From contig NZ_FOLW01000011.1 in the NCBI RefSeq assembly GCF_900112475.1, forward strand, positions 1 to 64,000: a stretch of 64,000 bases of DNA. The letters run 5' to 3'. Of the stretch, positions 53,892-63,765 are shown piece by piece; positions within the stretch are counted from its first letter, which is position 1; every line of letters begins with the position of its first letter. The DNA comes from Pragia fontium DSM 5563 = ATCC 49100 (lineage in GTDB: Bacteria > Pseudomonadota > Gammaproteobacteria > Enterobacterales > Enterobacteriaceae). The translations under genes and the position numbers were made by a program. Under the pieces are notes generated by a model, which ran no database searches, was not told the DNA's origin, and saw only the letters and a list, made by a program, of their open reading frames with translations.

Positions 53892-53962
53892 AGGTTTTCC
53901 GGGAAAGAAAAACGGGCATGCTGTCCATGAAGTCCAAGCATACCCGTCGATTTGTGTGTTAC

Positions 53963-54595
53963 TTAACGAGTCCCGTAAACAACAATGGTTTTACCGTGTG
54001 CAGAGATCAGGTTTTGATCTTCTAACATTTTTAAGATACGGCCTACCGTTTCACGGGAACAACCAACAATTTGTCCAATTTCCTGACGGGTGATTTTAAT
54101 TTGCATCCCATCCGGATGGGTCATCGCATCAGGCTGTTTGGCTAAATTCAACAGCGTTTGTGCAATACGACCCGTTACATCAAGGAAAGCCAAACTGCCC
54201 ACTTTCTCTGACGTTACCTGTAAACGACTGGCCATTTGGGCTGACAAACGCATTAAAATATCTGGGTTAACTTGAATCAGTTGACGAAACTTCTTATAGG
54301 AAATTTCAGCAACTTCACATGCTGTTTTCGCCCTAACCCAAGCCGTACGCTCTTGACCTTCTTCAAAAAGGCCAAGCTCACCAATAAAGTCCCCTTGATT
54401 CAGATAAGAGAGAATCATCTCCTTACCTTCTTCATCCTTAATCAGAACGGCTACGGACCCTTTCACAATGTAATAAAGCGTTTCTGCTTTTTCACCTTGA
54501 TGAATCAGTGTGCTCTTAGATGGATATTTATGAATATGACAATGAGATAAGAACCATTCGAGAGTAGGGTCTGTTTGCGGTTTGCCGAGAACCAT
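53963..54595 (-). CDS. crp: cAMP receptor protein CRP
   Basis: 210 residues, virtually the E. coli sequence: cAMP-binding beta roll with [14 protein letters not shown], long dimer helix, and DNA-reading helix in [19 protein letters not shown] (RE-TVGR contacts the TGTGA half-site). Global regulator of carbon metabolism; candidate sites are seen here upstream of rspA and near yheT. The ribosome site AGAGGATAACAAC precedes the ATG, close to the E. coli leader end. Confidence 0.99.
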   Translation of the reverse strand: MVLGKPQTDPTLEWFLSHCHIHKYPSKSTLIHQGEKAETLYYIVKGSVAVLIKDEEGKEMILSYLNQGDFIGELGLFEEGQERTAWVRAKTACEVAEISYKKFRQLIQVNPDILMRLSAQMASRLQVTSEKVGSLAFLDVTGRIAQTLLNLAKQPDAMTHPDGMQIKITRQEIGQIVGCSRETVGRILKMLEDQNLISAHGKTIVVYGTR

Positions 54596-54895
54596 TTGTT
54601 GTTATCCTCTTTGTAGTCACTGCCAAAAACAGCAAAGCGAGAAGCTTGCCGGAAACCTTACCCGCCCCGGAGCATATAATTTGCTTAGTGAGCGCTATTA
54701 TAGCCGATGTAGAAAATAATATAGAGGTGTTTGTCTATTTGTCCTACATCTGGCTGAACACAACCTGTTTTACCTAATAGTACCTGACACTTATGGTTTT
54801 AACACAGGTTGAGCGAAGAGTCTCGTGTTGTCTTATTAAAATGAGGGTTAAGCTGCGTAATCACTGGTTGTTTGCTCATTTTACCCACGATATTT
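54596..54895. other. Region between crp and prkB lacking yhfA
   Basis: 300 bp holding the crp promoter and leader. In E. coli the OsmC-like gene yhfA is encoded here; no frame of that kind exists in this stretch. Confidence 0.6.
54697..54702 (-). promoter_or_regulatory. Perfect -10 hexamer of the crp promoter
   Basis: TATAAT on the minus strand, about 100 bp upstream of the crp ATG, giving a leader of about 95 bases. The -35 position reads TCTATA, a poor match, so an activator may be needed. Confidence 0.5.
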
Positions 54896-55765
54896 TTACT
54901 CTAATATCCGGCCTTCTAATAATTGCTGGATTAACGGAGTAATAATCAATTCCATGGCCAGCCCAAACTTGCCGCCGGGGATCACCAGCGTATTGGTTTG
55001 GGAGATAAATGAACCCTGCAACATCGCCAGCAAGTAAGGGAAATCGATACCGGTTAATCCCCTAAAATGGATCACCACCAAGCTTTCATCCATGGTTGGA
55101 ATACTCTTAGCCGAAAAGGGATCGGATGTATCAACGGTGGGGACTCGCTGAAAGTTAATATGGGTGCGGGAAAATTGAGGGGTAATATAGTTGATGTAGT
55201 CATCCATTGAACGTACAACGGAGTCGAGAACGGCCTCACGGGAATGTTCCCGTTCACCGGTGTCGCGAATCAGTTTTTGTATCCATTCCAAATTGACGAT
55301 AGGAACAACTCCAACCAGCAGATCAACGTGCTGTGCGACATTTTGCTTAGCGGTGACAATACCGCCATGCAGTCCTTCATAAAATAGCAGGTCGGTTTCT
55401 TCTGGCAGTGCCTGCCAAGGGGTAAAGCTGCCCGGTAATTGGTTATAGGGCATCGCTTCATCGTAGGTATGTAAATATTTTCGGGTATGGCCAGTACCGG
55501 TCTTACCATATTCGATAAAGCTGTTTTCCAATTGGGAAAAGTCGTTGGCTTCCGGGCCAAAATAGCTAATATGGCGTCCTTGCTCTCTGGCTTTGCGGAT
55601 TTCTGCATCCATTTCCGGGCGGGTATATCGATGATAAGCATCGCCGTCGATGCGGGCGGCATTGAGCTGTAGCTGCTGGAAAATTTTCCGGAAAGCCAAA
55701 CTGGTAGTGGTGGTACCGGCACCGCTAGAGCCGGTAACCGCAATAATCGGATGCTTTGCTGACAT
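54896..55765 (-). CDS. prkB: Phosphoribulokinase-like protein PrkB
   Basis: 289 residues, the E. coli PrkB length. P-loop GSSGAGTTT at 12-20, then the DGDAYHRY segment (40-47). Similar to phosphoribulokinase, but no Calvin cycle is suggested and the physiological substrate is unknown. Confidence 0.93.
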   Translation of the reverse strand: MSAKHPIIAVTGSSGAGTTTTSLAFRKIFQQLQLNAARIDGDAYHRYTRPEMDAEIRKAREQGRHISYFGPEANDFSQLENSFIEYGKTGTGHTRKYLHTYDEAMPYNQLPGSFTPWQALPEETDLLFYEGLHGGIVTAKQNVAQHVDLLVGVVPIVNLEWIQKLIRDTGEREHSREAVLDSVVRSMDDYINYITPQFSRTHINFQRVPTVDTSDPFSAKSIPTMDESLVVIHFRGLTGIDFPYLLAMLQGSFISQTNTLVIPGGKFGLAMELIITPLIQQLLEGRILE

Positions 55766-55856
55766 TGGCCTGATTCCTTATTTTCATTGTTATTTTTTAA
55801 TGGTTATTGGGTAGAGCATAGTTCAGCGCCGGGAAGGTATTAGCAAAAATTTCGGG

Positions 55857-56108
55857 CTAATTAAAATCCGGATAAGGCTGTTCTTCAGCACCATCGCTGA
55901 ACTGGTCTTTTAACATGATATTGATAGTTTCATGCAGTTCTGACCAGATCAATACTAACTTTCCGCTTTTTAGCTGACGTTTAATATCATCCACTTTTTG
56001 TTGTAAGGTCTTCTCCTGCTCCCCATAGTCGGTCCCTTCACGCAGAACAAATGATTCGATAATACTTTCTAAGGTTTCTGGCGGCAGTTCTTGCCACGGG
56101 ATGATCAT
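55857..56108 (-). CDS. yheU: UPF0270 family protein YheU
   Basis: 83 residues from the ATG at 56108, which overlaps the yheT stop by 4 bp (ATGA) and has GGAG upstream; MIIPWQEL matches E. coli YheU. A longer frame begins ten codons earlier inside yheT and is not preferred. Small soluble helical protein of unknown function. Confidence 0.93.
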   Translation of the reverse strand: MIIPWQELPPETLESIIESFVLREGTDYGEQEKTLQQKVDDIKRQLKSGKLVLIWSELHETINIMLKDQFSDGAEEQPYPDFN

Positions 56109-57085
56109 GCTGTTTTCTCCAGATAAGGGGTCAGCCATTCAGGGATGCGTTGTTCCAACCACATTTTTGGTTTTTTCCAGGTTCCACTGACGAATCCAAC
56201 GTGTCCGCCATGTTCCGTTAGCTGGTATTCAATATTTTCCGGCAGCTGGCTGAGATCGGGGATCACCTCCGGCGCCATAAATGGGTCGTCTTTGGCGTGA
56301 ATAATCAGCAGTGGGATTTGGATGGCAGGCAACATGGGTAAGGCACTGCACTGATGGTAATAGTCATCGGCATTTTTGAAGCCATGCAGTGGGGCGGTCA
56401 AGGTGTTATCAAATTCACGAATGGAATGGATATTTTTTAGTGAAAAATTGGGTAAGGGCATGATGTCAGGATAGCGATCCAACTTACGCTGAGTACTGTG
56501 TTTTAACTCATTGAGTAGATAACGGTTATAAACTCGGGACAGTCCCTGTTCCAAACGGTAGGAGCAAGGCCCGAGCATCAATGGGGCTGAGACAATCACC
56601 GCCGCTTGCAATAGCGTATTTTCTCCGGCTTCAGCCAGATAGCATCCCAGCATATTGCCGCCAAGCGAGTAACCTACTGCCGCGGTAGGGGCGGGACCTA
56701 AAGTTTGGTGCAGCCAGTTAAGGAAAAAGCGGCTATCGCCTGTTTCTCCTGAATGGTAGGCGCGGGGGCTTCGGTTAGGTTCTCCGCTGCATCCGCGGAA
56801 ATGCATGACTACCGCCAGCCAGCCATTTTTTCGGCAAACGTCCATTAAGCCATGAGCATAAGGACTATTGACGCTACCTTCCAGACCGTGAAATAGAACT
56901 AAACGCGGTTTATGTTTAGCGCCTTCTGGCGCTTCGCTCCAGGCCAGATCGACAAAGTCACCATCAGGTAGATCAAGCCGCTGCCAGACCGGCTGCTGTT
57001 CTATTTTTCGGCGAATAAGACGTGGCAGAAGGGTTTGTATATGCGGATTAGCTGTTCCACGCATCGGTTGAAATTGTGCATCCAT
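56105..57085 (-). CDS. yheT: Alpha/beta hydrolase YheT
   Basis: 326 residues (E. coli 340). Nucleophile Ser140 in GYSLGG, acid in HAKDDPF, His in EHGGHVGF. Belongs to the YheT/ABHD family of esterase-like hydrolases; substrate unknown. Forms an operon with yheU, and probably prkB. Confidence 0.93.
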   Translation of the reverse strand: MDAQFQPMRGTANPHIQTLLPRLIRRKIEQQPVWQRLDLPDGDFVDLAWSEAPEGAKHKPRLVLFHGLEGSVNSPYAHGLMDVCRKNGWLAVVMHFRGCSGEPNRSPRAYHSGETGDSRFFLNWLHQTLGPAPTAAVGYSLGGNMLGCYLAEAGENTLLQAAVIVSAPLMLGPCSYRLEQGLSRVYNRYLLNELKHSTQRKLDRYPDIMPLPNFSLKNIHSIREFDNTLTAPLHGFKNADDYYHQCSALPMLPAIQIPLLIIHAKDDPFMAPEVIPDLSQLPENIEYQLTEHGGHVGFVSGTWKKPKMWLEQRIPEWLTPYLEKTA

Positions 57086-57114
57086 AACTGATTAAATTCA
57101 CTCAAAGGGACTTG

Positions 57115-57130
57115 TGCGATCAATATCACA
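57115..57130. promoter_or_regulatory. Candidate CRP site between yheT and the LysE-family gene
   Basis: TGCGA-TCAATA-TCACA matches nine of ten CRP core positions. It is 30 bp upstream of yheT and 56 bp upstream of the exporter gene, so it could act on either divergent promoter. Confidence 0.45.
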
Positions 57131-57185
57131 CTGATAGCTTGAATGGAATGACTAAACATCTCGCGAAGGCGAAGGGTTACGCAAA

Positions 57186-57788
57186 ATGGAGTTAGGCTGG
57201 TTTTTTTCAATGTTGATGTTTTTATGGATAGCGGCGGTAACGCCGGGTCCAAATAATATGTTACTCACTTCATCTACCGCCAACTTTGGTTTTGTTCGTT
57301 CTCTGCCACTGATGTTCGGCATTATGATGGGAATGCAGCTCCTGCTACTGTTGGTTGCCGCCGGAGTTGGAACACTGATAACTGCTTATCCTCCTTTGCA
57401 TCTGATATTGAAGATTTTGGGTAGTCTGTACCTGATTTGGCTGGCGTGGAAAATAGCCACTTCCCGTTACGAAAAGCTGGAAACGGATAAAGGTTCGGTT
57501 AAGCCGATTCGTTTATATCAGGGATTGTTATTGCAGGCGTTAAACCCTAAAGCTTGGTTGATGGGGTTGGGTTCTATTGCCAGCTACAGTCTGGCCGGGA
57601 GTATGTACAGCGCTTCGGTGATCGCGATCAGCGTCGCAATGTTTATGGTGAATTTAGTGGCAGGCTTGGTTTGGATGGGCTTTGGTTCAGCGATTAGCCG
57701 TTTATTGAGAAGTCGCCAATCGTGGGCGATCTTTAACGTATCGATGGGGATTCTGACCGCGGGGTGTGTGGTTTTTATCTGGCAATAG
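57186..57788 (+). CDS. LysE/RhtB-family amino-acid exporter
   Basis: 200 residues with about six membrane helices. The family signature TPGPNN (19-24) is near the N-terminus, and the QALNPKAWLM motif (about 116-125) is also present. Exports amino acids or derivatives such as cysteine or homoserine, exact substrate unknown. Not present at this position in E. coli. Confidence 0.88.
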   Translation: MELGWFFSMLMFLWIAAVTPGPNNMLLTSSTANFGFVRSLPLMFGIMMGMQLLLLLVAAGVGTLITAYPPLHLILKILGSLYLIWLAWKIATSRYEKLETDKGSVKPIRLYQGLLLQALNPKAWLMGLGSIASYSLAGSMYSASVIAISVAMFMVNLVAGLVWMGFGSAISRLLRSRQSWAIFNVSMGILTAGCVVFIWQ

Positions 57789-57795
57789 GTTGTAA

Positions 57796-57825
57796 ATTAA
57801 AAGAGGGAACCGAGTAAAGGTTCCC
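57796..57825 (-). terminator. Terminator after yheS
   Basis: Stem GGGAACC (57805-57811) and GGTTCCC (57819-57825). On the minus strand it is followed by TCTTTTAATTT, so it ends the yheS transcript 16 bp beyond the stop. Confidence 0.75.
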
Positions 57826-57840
57826 CCCTGAGTATCAGCT

Positions 57841-59763
57841 TTAGCCGTTATCCTGATTAAAGCTGTTGGTCATCTCTTCCAACTGTTCATGTAATTCCAG
57901 CCAGTGCATTTCACACTCTTCCTGAGCTGACTTAACTGCGACCTGCTGCTGCAGTAATTTGGTTAACTCCGCTTTCTTTTCTGCTTCATAAATCGCACTG
58001 TCGGATAGCGACTGTTCAATATCGCTAAGCTGTTTAGACAGTTTCTCTAGTTCGTTATCCAGCTTGTCGATTTTTTTGCGGATTGGCTGAGTTTGTGCTC
58101 TGAAATCTGCTTCACGGCGTTTTTGGTCTTTTCGGGCCTGGGCGCTGTTGGCGGTAGACTCTTTGCTGCTCTCTTCCGGTTGAAGTTCCTGTTTTTGTAG
58201 ATCGACCAGCCACTGTTGATAATCTTCAATGTCGCCGTCAAAAGGCTCAACTTTTTGGTCATGAACCAGATACAGCTCATCGGTGGTGGAACGCAGTAAG
58301 TGACGATCGTGGGATACCACAACCAAGGCACCATCAAAGTCGATCAGGGCTTCGGTTAGCGCCTGACGCATATCAAGGTCGAGGTGGTTAGTCGGTTCAT
58401 CAAGCAGCAACAGGTTTGGTCTTTGCCAGACGATTAGCGCCAGTACCAAACGGGCTTTTTCACCGCCGGAAAAACGTTCAGTATTTTCACTTACTTTATC
58501 GCCGCGAAATCCGAACCCACCCAGATAATCACGTAATGGCTGCTCAAATTCTTGCGGAGCCAGGCGACTAAGGTGCTGTAACGGGGACTCGTCCGAGCGC
58601 AGCGTCTCTAACTGATGCTGGGCGAAATAGCCCAGCTTGATACCTTTCGCCAAGCCAATTTCACCCTGTTGGGGAGTCAACGTTCCAGCCAGCAGTTTGA
58701 TCAGGGTTGATTTACCGGCACCGTTGCGACCCAATAGCCCAATACGTGAACCCGGTACCAGATTCAGTTTGATTGATTGCAGAATAGTTTTATCACCGTA
58801 GCCAGCGCTGACCTTTTCCATTCTTAGCAGTGGATTTGGCAGGCTTTCTGGTTCCCGGAAGCTAAAATGGAACGGATTATCAACGTGGGCTGGGGCAATC
58901 AGCTCCATGCGCTCCAGCATCTTAATTCTGCTCTGGGCCTGTTTGGCTTTAGTGGCTTTGGCTTTGAAGCGGTCAATATAGCTTTGTAGATGTGCCACTT
59001 TTTCTTGCTGACTTTGGTATAAAGCCTGCTGCTGCGATAGCTTAGCGACTCGCTGGCGCTCAAAAGAGGAGTAGTTACCTGTGTATTCGAATAACTGCTG
59101 TTGCTCAATATGCAGAATTTTATCGACGATCGGATCGAGGAAATCGCGGTCGTGCGAAATCAGAATTAAGGTGCCGTCGTAGTTTTTCAGCCATTTTTCC
59201 AACCAGATTACTGCGTCCAAATCCAAGTGGTTGGTCGGTTCATCCAGCAGGAGTAAATCGGAACGGCACAATAGGGCCTGTGCCAGATTCAGACGCATCC
59301 GCCATCCACCTGAGAAAGCGCTAACGGATTGTTGTAACTGTTCCTGAGAGAAGCCTAATCCGTGCAGTAAACTTGAAGCGCGAGGATAAATGGTCCAAGC
59401 CTGAATAGCATCCAGTTTGCCATGTAGCAAAGCGATAGCATGTCCATCATCTTTTTCGTTAGCTACAGCCAGTTCGCGTTCTAACTGGCGATACTCTCTG
59501 TCGCCATCAATAACGTACTCAATCGCTGGTATATCCAGAGCGGGAGTTTCCTGATTGACCCATGATAGCGCCCAGGCGGAAGGGAACGTGAAGCTACCTC
59601 CGTCAGCGGTTAGTTCGCCTTTTAATAACGAGAGCAGGGTGGATTTACCGCAGCCATTTTTGCCCACTAAGCCAACTTTCTGGCCGGGGTTAATAGTTGC
59701 TGTGGCGTTATCGAGTAATACATTCACGCCGCGTCGGATTTGTAACGAAGAAAATACAATCAT
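57841..59763 (-). CDS. yheS: ABC-F ATPase YheS
   Basis: 640 residues (E. coli 637). Two ABC domains: Walker A GKNGCGKS (34-41) and GRNGAGKS (near 345), signatures FSGGWRMRL and FSGGEKARL, Walker B LLLLDEPTNHLD twice. An inter-domain linker (about 250-300) is helical and basic, and a C-terminal coiled coil (about 535-625) follows. No membrane part. ABC-F proteins act on the ribosome. Divergent from kefGB as in E. coli. Confidence 0.96.
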   Translation of the reverse strand: MIVFSSLQIRRGVNVLLDNATATINPGQKVGLVGKNGCGKSTLLSLLKGELTADGGSFTFPSAWALSWVNQETPALDIPAIEYVIDGDREYRQLERELAVANEKDDGHAIALLHGKLDAIQAWTIYPRASSLLHGLGFSQEQLQQSVSAFSGGWRMRLNLAQALLCRSDLLLLDEPTNHLDLDAVIWLEKWLKNYDGTLILISHDRDFLDPIVDKILHIEQQQLFEYTGNYSSFERQRVAKLSQQQALYQSQQEKVAHLQSYIDRFKAKATKAKQAQSRIKMLERMELIAPAHVDNPFHFSFREPESLPNPLLRMEKVSAGYGDKTILQSIKLNLVPGSRIGLLGRNGAGKSTLIKLLAGTLTPQQGEIGLAKGIKLGYFAQHQLETLRSDESPLQHLSRLAPQEFEQPLRDYLGGFGFRGDKVSENTERFSGGEKARLVLALIVWQRPNLLLLDEPTNHLDLDMRQALTEALIDFDGALVVVSHDRHLLRSTTDELYLVHDQKVEPFDGDIEDYQQWLVDLQKQELQPEESSKESTANSAQARKDQKRREADFRAQTQPIRKKIDKLDNELEKLSKQLSDIEQSLSDSAIYEAEKKAELTKLLQQQVAVKSAQEECEMHWLELHEQLEEMTNSFNQDNG

Positions 59764-60112
59764 AGGGTCACGTATCTGGTTATCTGTAACAAGGCTATCA
59801 ATTGGCTAAAAAACCTAAAGCCAATGATGAAACCATTGATAGAAAATAGCGGGAGGAGGAGTACACTCTCAATCGCGCTATTTTTAGTATTATTATTAAA
59901 AAGCAATGTGTTCAGGGTGGTTGATAATGGGAGATTAGGTTACTTATCACCATCTCTTTTTTCATCATCTTATTTATCAACATCTGGATACATTAGCTAG
60001 ACTTATAGCGTGTGATGTTCGTACAAAACAGTCATCTGTTCACGTCAATAATTAAATAAGTTATGCATGGTAGCGGAAAATGTCAGCGATGACGATGTTT
60101 AGGGGAAACGAA
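59764..60112. other. Divergent intergenic region yheS/kefG
   Basis: 349 bp, AT-rich, must hold both promoters. A weak CRP-like TGTGA-TGTTCG-TACAA near 60010 is the only motif seen; no gene is visible. Confidence 0.45.
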
Positions 60113-60664
60113 ATGTCACACTTACCGAAAGTGCTTGTCTTGTTTGCCCACCCGGAGCCTAAACGCTCGGTGGCCAACAAAGCGTTATTAAGAGTGATCC
60201 GAAATTTAGATAATGTGACGGTTCGCGATTTATACGCCTATTATCCTGATTTCTTTATTCATACCCACCGGGAACATCAACTGTTAAGGGAGCATGACAC
60301 TATCGTGTTTCAGTTTCCTATACACACCTATGGTTGCCCGGCTTTAATGAAAGAATGGATTGATAGGGTATTGAACCTTCAGTTTGCCGGAAGTATTGGC
60401 GGGAATGAATTATCAGGTAAGCGTTTCCGGCTGGTGGTGACTGCTGGGGGGACGGAGAACAGCTATCAACCAGGGGGTTCGGTGGGCTATTCATTTCAGG
60501 ATATTTTATTACCGTTTCGCATTATGGCTAAATCTTGTGGAATGGTATGGGTTGATCCGATGATTATTTATCGCGCCCGTCGTCTTGAAGACGATCAGTT
60601 ACAGCAGTATGCCCTGAAGTATGCTGAATGGTTGAGCGTGTCTGCGGAAGAGGGCAACCAATAA
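60113..60664 (+). CDS. kefG: KefG, ancillary subunit of the potassium efflux system
   Basis: 183 residues from the ATG at 60113 (AGGGG upstream), matching E. coli KefG (184). The frame continues 11 codons upstream without similarity. Flavodoxin/quinone-reductase fold with LFAHPEP near the start and [16 protein letters not shown]. Needed for full KefB activity. The stop overlaps the kefB start (TAATG). Confidence 0.94.
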   Translation: MSHLPKVLVLFAHPEPKRSVANKALLRVIRNLDNVTVRDLYAYYPDFFIHTHREHQLLREHDTIVFQFPIHTYGCPALMKEWIDRVLNLQFAGSIGGNELSGKRFRLVVTAGGTENSYQPGGSVGYSFQDILLPFRIMAKSCGMVWVDPMIIYRARRLEDDQLQQYALKYAEWLSVSAEEGNQ

Positions 60665-62502
60665 TGGAAACTTCACCACAGTTGGCCGCGGTTTTAATTT
60701 TTCTGTCTGTTGCCGTTTTAGCGGTTCCTCTTGCCCGACGCGTTGGTATTGGTGCGGTACTCGGCTATTTGATAGCTGGAATTGCTATCGGTCCGTGGGG
60801 ATTTCGCCTGATTAACGATGTGGATGAGATTCTACACTTTTCCGAAATGGGTGTGGTTCTACTGTTGTTCGTTATCGGATTAGAGTTGAATCCAGCCAAA
60901 CTCTGGAAGATGAGAAAGCCTATTTTTGGTTTAGGTACGGCTCAGGTGTTGTTCACGACGGCGATTATCTGTGGATTGTTATATTGGGCTGGTTTCGGCT
61001 TATCGGCGGCGATCATCGGTGCTCTGGGGTTGTCGATGTCTTCTACGGCCATGGCTTTACAGTTGATGAAAGAGAAAGGCATGCGCGGTGATGGAGGGCA
61101 ATCCGGTTTTGCCGTCTTGCTGTTTCAAGATATGGCGGTTGTTCCGGCTTTAGCGTTAGTGCCGATCTTGGCGGGGAAAAGTACCGGTGATGCGGATTGG
61201 TTTACCGTACTCAGTAAAGTCGTCGGATTAGCAATATTAGTGCTCGCTTGTCGTTACCTATTAAGACCTATTTTCCGTTACGTGGCGTCATCCGGTGTAC
61301 GGGAAGTATTTACTGCCACTGCGCTGTTAGTGGTGTTGGGTGCCGCAGCGCTGATGCAAGAAATTGGTTTCTCAATGGCGTTGGGAACGTTTCTGGCAGG
61401 GGTACTGTTAGCTGAAAGTGAGTATCAGCACGAATTGGAAGTGGCTATCGAGCCTTTTAAAGGGTTATTGTTGGGGCTATTTTTTATTTCGGTGGGTATG
61501 GTGTTGAATCTGGGGGTTTTCTACTCCCATTTTCTACAGGTCTTAATCTGGGTTTGTGTATTGTTGTTGGTTAAAGGCTCGGTACTGTATGGACTCGCGC
61601 GCTTTTTCCGCATTAATCGCTCAGAGCGTTTGCAGTTTTCTGCGGTGTTGAGTCAGGGAGGAGAGTTTGCCTTTGTGCTGTTTGCCGCGGCTCGGGCGCA
61701 GAATATTTTTGATACTGAGCAGATTTCACTGTTGCTGGTCGTTGTGACGATTTCGATGATGACTACGCCGTTTATGATGCAGATTGTTGACCGAATTTTG
61801 GCTCGACGCTATAACTCTGGTGAAGAGAATGACCAGAAATCTGATGTAGAAGACGATGAACCACAGGTTATTGTGGTGGGATTTGGGCGTTTTGGTCAGG
61901 TCGTTGGACGTTTGTTGATGGCCAATGAAATTCGTTTAACGGTGTTGGAACGCGATGTCAGTCAGGTCGGTATTTTGCGCAGCCACGGTTATAAGGTTTA
62001 CTATGGCGATGCAACTGAGCTTGAGCTATTACGGGCTGCTGGTGCGGCGAAAGCCAAAGCGATTGTAATTGCCAGTGATCTACCAGAAGAAACCATGACC
62101 ATCGTTCATCTCTGTCAGCAATACTTTCCCAATCTATCTATTTTGGCGCGTGCCAGAGGTCGAGTTGAAGCTCATGAATTATTAAGTGCCGGCGTCGAGC
62201 TTTTCTCCAGAGAGACATTTTCCAGTGCAACGGATCTTGCTCGTAAGGCCTTAATTGATTTGGGGATGCACCCTCATCAAGCCTATCGAGCGCAACAGTA
62301 TTTTAAACGGCTGGATGAAAGTATGTTGCGTGAATTAGTGCCGGTTAGACAGGGAAATATGCAGCAGATATCACGTGTAGCAGAAGCGAGACGTGAACTG
62401 GAAAACCTCTTCCAGCGAGAGATGCAGTATGACAGTAAATTATCTGACGATTGGGATTTGGACGAAGAGGTTCAAGAAACCAAGCATGATACCTTGGATT
62501 GA
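60664..62502 (+). CDS. kefB: Glutathione-gated potassium/proton antiporter KefB
   Basis: 612 residues from the ATG at 60664, matching the family start; the frame runs upstream inside kefG. CPA2 membrane domain of about 12 helices (1-380) with [12 protein letters not shown] in helix 5-6, then a regulatory RCK/TrkA-N domain (about 400-525, [13 protein letters not shown]). Opened by glutathione adducts of electrophiles, causing protective cytoplasmic acidification. In E. coli yheV follows; it is not present here. Confidence 0.96.
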   Translation: METSPQLAAVLIFLSVAVLAVPLARRVGIGAVLGYLIAGIAIGPWGFRLINDVDEILHFSEMGVVLLLFVIGLELNPAKLWKMRKPIFGLGTAQVLFTTAIICGLLYWAGFGLSAAIIGALGLSMSSTAMALQLMKEKGMRGDGGQSGFAVLLFQDMAVVPALALVPILAGKSTGDADWFTVLSKVVGLAILVLACRYLLRPIFRYVASSGVREVFTATALLVVLGAAALMQEIGFSMALGTFLAGVLLAESEYQHELEVAIEPFKGLLLGLFFISVGMVLNLGVFYSHFLQVLIWVCVLLLVKGSVLYGLARFFRINRSERLQFSAVLSQGGEFAFVLFAAARAQNIFDTEQISLLLVVVTISMMTTPFMMQIVDRILARRYNSGEENDQKSDVEDDEPQVIVVGFGRFGQVVGRLLMANEIRLTVLERDVSQVGILRSHGYKVYYGDATELELLRAAGAAKAKAIVIASDLPEETMTIVHLCQQYFPNLSILARARGRVEAHELLSAGVELFSRETFSSATDLARKALIDLGMHPHQAYRAQQYFKRLDESMLRELVPVRQGNMQQISRVAEARRELENLFQREMQYDSKLSDDWDLDEEVQETKHDTLD

Positions 62503-62662
62503 TGATGAGATAACCTGATGGCGCTTTTATTTTTGCAAATGAATATTCGACATTGGTCGTACTTAGTAATATAAAGTTGCCTAAATTTTTATCTCAGTGA
62601 GTACAGCGCCGTTGATTTCAGCTACAATCAGCGGAAATTAGGTATCAACGGTAGGAGAAATC

Positions 62663-63292
62663 ATGAAAGTAGCAAAAGACCTAGTGGTCAGCCTGGCATA
62701 TCAGGTTCGTACAGAAGACGGTGTATTAGTTGATGAGTCTCCGGTGAGCGCACCGCTGGACTATCTGCACGGACATGGTTCTCTGATCGCGGGTTTAGAA
62801 AAAGCATTGGAAAACCATGCGGTAGGCGATCGTTTTGACGTGTTTGTAACGGCAAATGAAGCGTATGGCGATTATGATGAAGTGTTGGTTCAGCGCGTAC
62901 CTAAAGATGTTTTCATGGGCGTTGATGAGCTTCAGGTTGGTATGCGCTTTTTAGCCGATACCGATCAAGGGCCTGTTCCGGTTGAAATTACCGAAGTAGA
63001 AGACGACCACGTGGTGGTTGATGGTAACCATATGCTGGCTGGTCAGAATCTGAACTTCAATGTAGAAGTGGTAGCGATTCGCGAAGCGACTGAAGAAGAA
63101 TTAGCTCATGGTCATGTACATGGTGAGCACGATCACCATGGTGAAGGCGGCTGCTGTGGCGGCAATGGTCACGGCGAAGGCGGTGGTTGTTGCGGTGGTG
63201 GTGGTCACGACCATGACCACGATCATGAACACGGTGAAGGTGGCTGTGGCGGTCATGGCAAAGGCAACGATGGTTGTGGTTGCAGCCATTAA
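62663..63292 (+). CDS. slyD: FKBP-type peptidyl-prolyl isomerase SlyD
   Basis: 209 residues (E. coli 196). FKBP domain (1-69 and about 129-145) with an inserted chaperone flap (70-128). A C-terminal tail from about residue 147 is rich in His, Gly, Asp and Cys (at least seven cysteines) and binds nickel and other metals. Acts in protein folding and hydrogenase metal delivery. GGAG precedes the ATG. Confidence 0.97.
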   Translation: MKVAKDLVVSLAYQVRTEDGVLVDESPVSAPLDYLHGHGSLIAGLEKALENHAVGDRFDVFVTANEAYGDYDEVLVQRVPKDVFMGVDELQVGMRFLADTDQGPVPVEITEVEDDHVVVDGNHMLAGQNLNFNVEVVAIREATEEELAHGHVHGEHDHHGEGGCCGGNGHGEGGGCCGGGGHDHDHDHEHGEGGCGGHGKGNDGCGCSH

Positions 63293-63311
63293 TACGGCAT
63301 TCATAGCAATT

Positions 63312-63339
63312 AAAATGGCAGCTTAAGGGCTGCCATTTT
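63312..63339. terminator. Bidirectional terminator slyD/slyX
   Basis: Eleven-base stem AAAATGGCAGC (63312-63322) and GCTGCCATTTT (63329-63339) with a six-base loop, between converging genes. Confidence 0.9.
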
Positions 63340-63363
63340 CTTTGGTATATTTTAAGCCCAGCA

Positions 63364-63591
63364 TTAGTAGTGTGGTGGTGGGACTTCTTCTGATAGTGGT
63401 GCAATCATCGAAGGTTGTGACTCTTTTAGTTTATCGCTTAATAGTCTCAACTGTTCTTGAAGTTTTGCTATTTCACGCTGGTGTTGAATGATTGCCTGAT
63501 TGAGATCGTCAATAGTCACCTCCTGAAAGGCTTGACGACTTTCAAGTAGTTCTAGTCGCTGTAGTAGTCTTTCAATATCGAGCTGTTGCAT
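63364..63591 (-). CDS. slyX: SlyX family coiled-coil protein
   Basis: 75 residues (E. coli 72), almost entirely one coiled coil with leucine heptads (residues 4-55) and a final PPPHY, the family hallmark. Function unknown. Divergent from the fkpA-like gene. Confidence 0.94.
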   Translation of the reverse strand: MQQLDIERLLQRLELLESRQAFQEVTIDDLNQAIIQHQREIAKLQEQLRLLSDKLKESQPSMIAPLSEEVPPPHY

Positions 63592-63765
63592 GTTATCTCC
63601 GGTGAATAGTGATTAGTCTGATTTGATGAATATGATATTAAATCAGCGAAAAAATTTGTAATATGTGTGTTGAATCGAATGCTTGCCATCGAGTTTTGTT
63701 ATTGTAATAAAGGGAAGTAAGCGTTTAATTGGATTATTCTACAATGAAACACAAGGAATATATTG

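Noticed and set aside
60009-60024. CRP-like TGTGA-TGTTCG-TACAA upstream of kefG
   Set aside because: The second half matches only three of five positions, too weak to list as a site.
63057-63404. Several long His/Thr/Val-rich frames over the slyD tail
   Set aside because: They are other-frame readings of the repetitive metal-binding tail of slyD.
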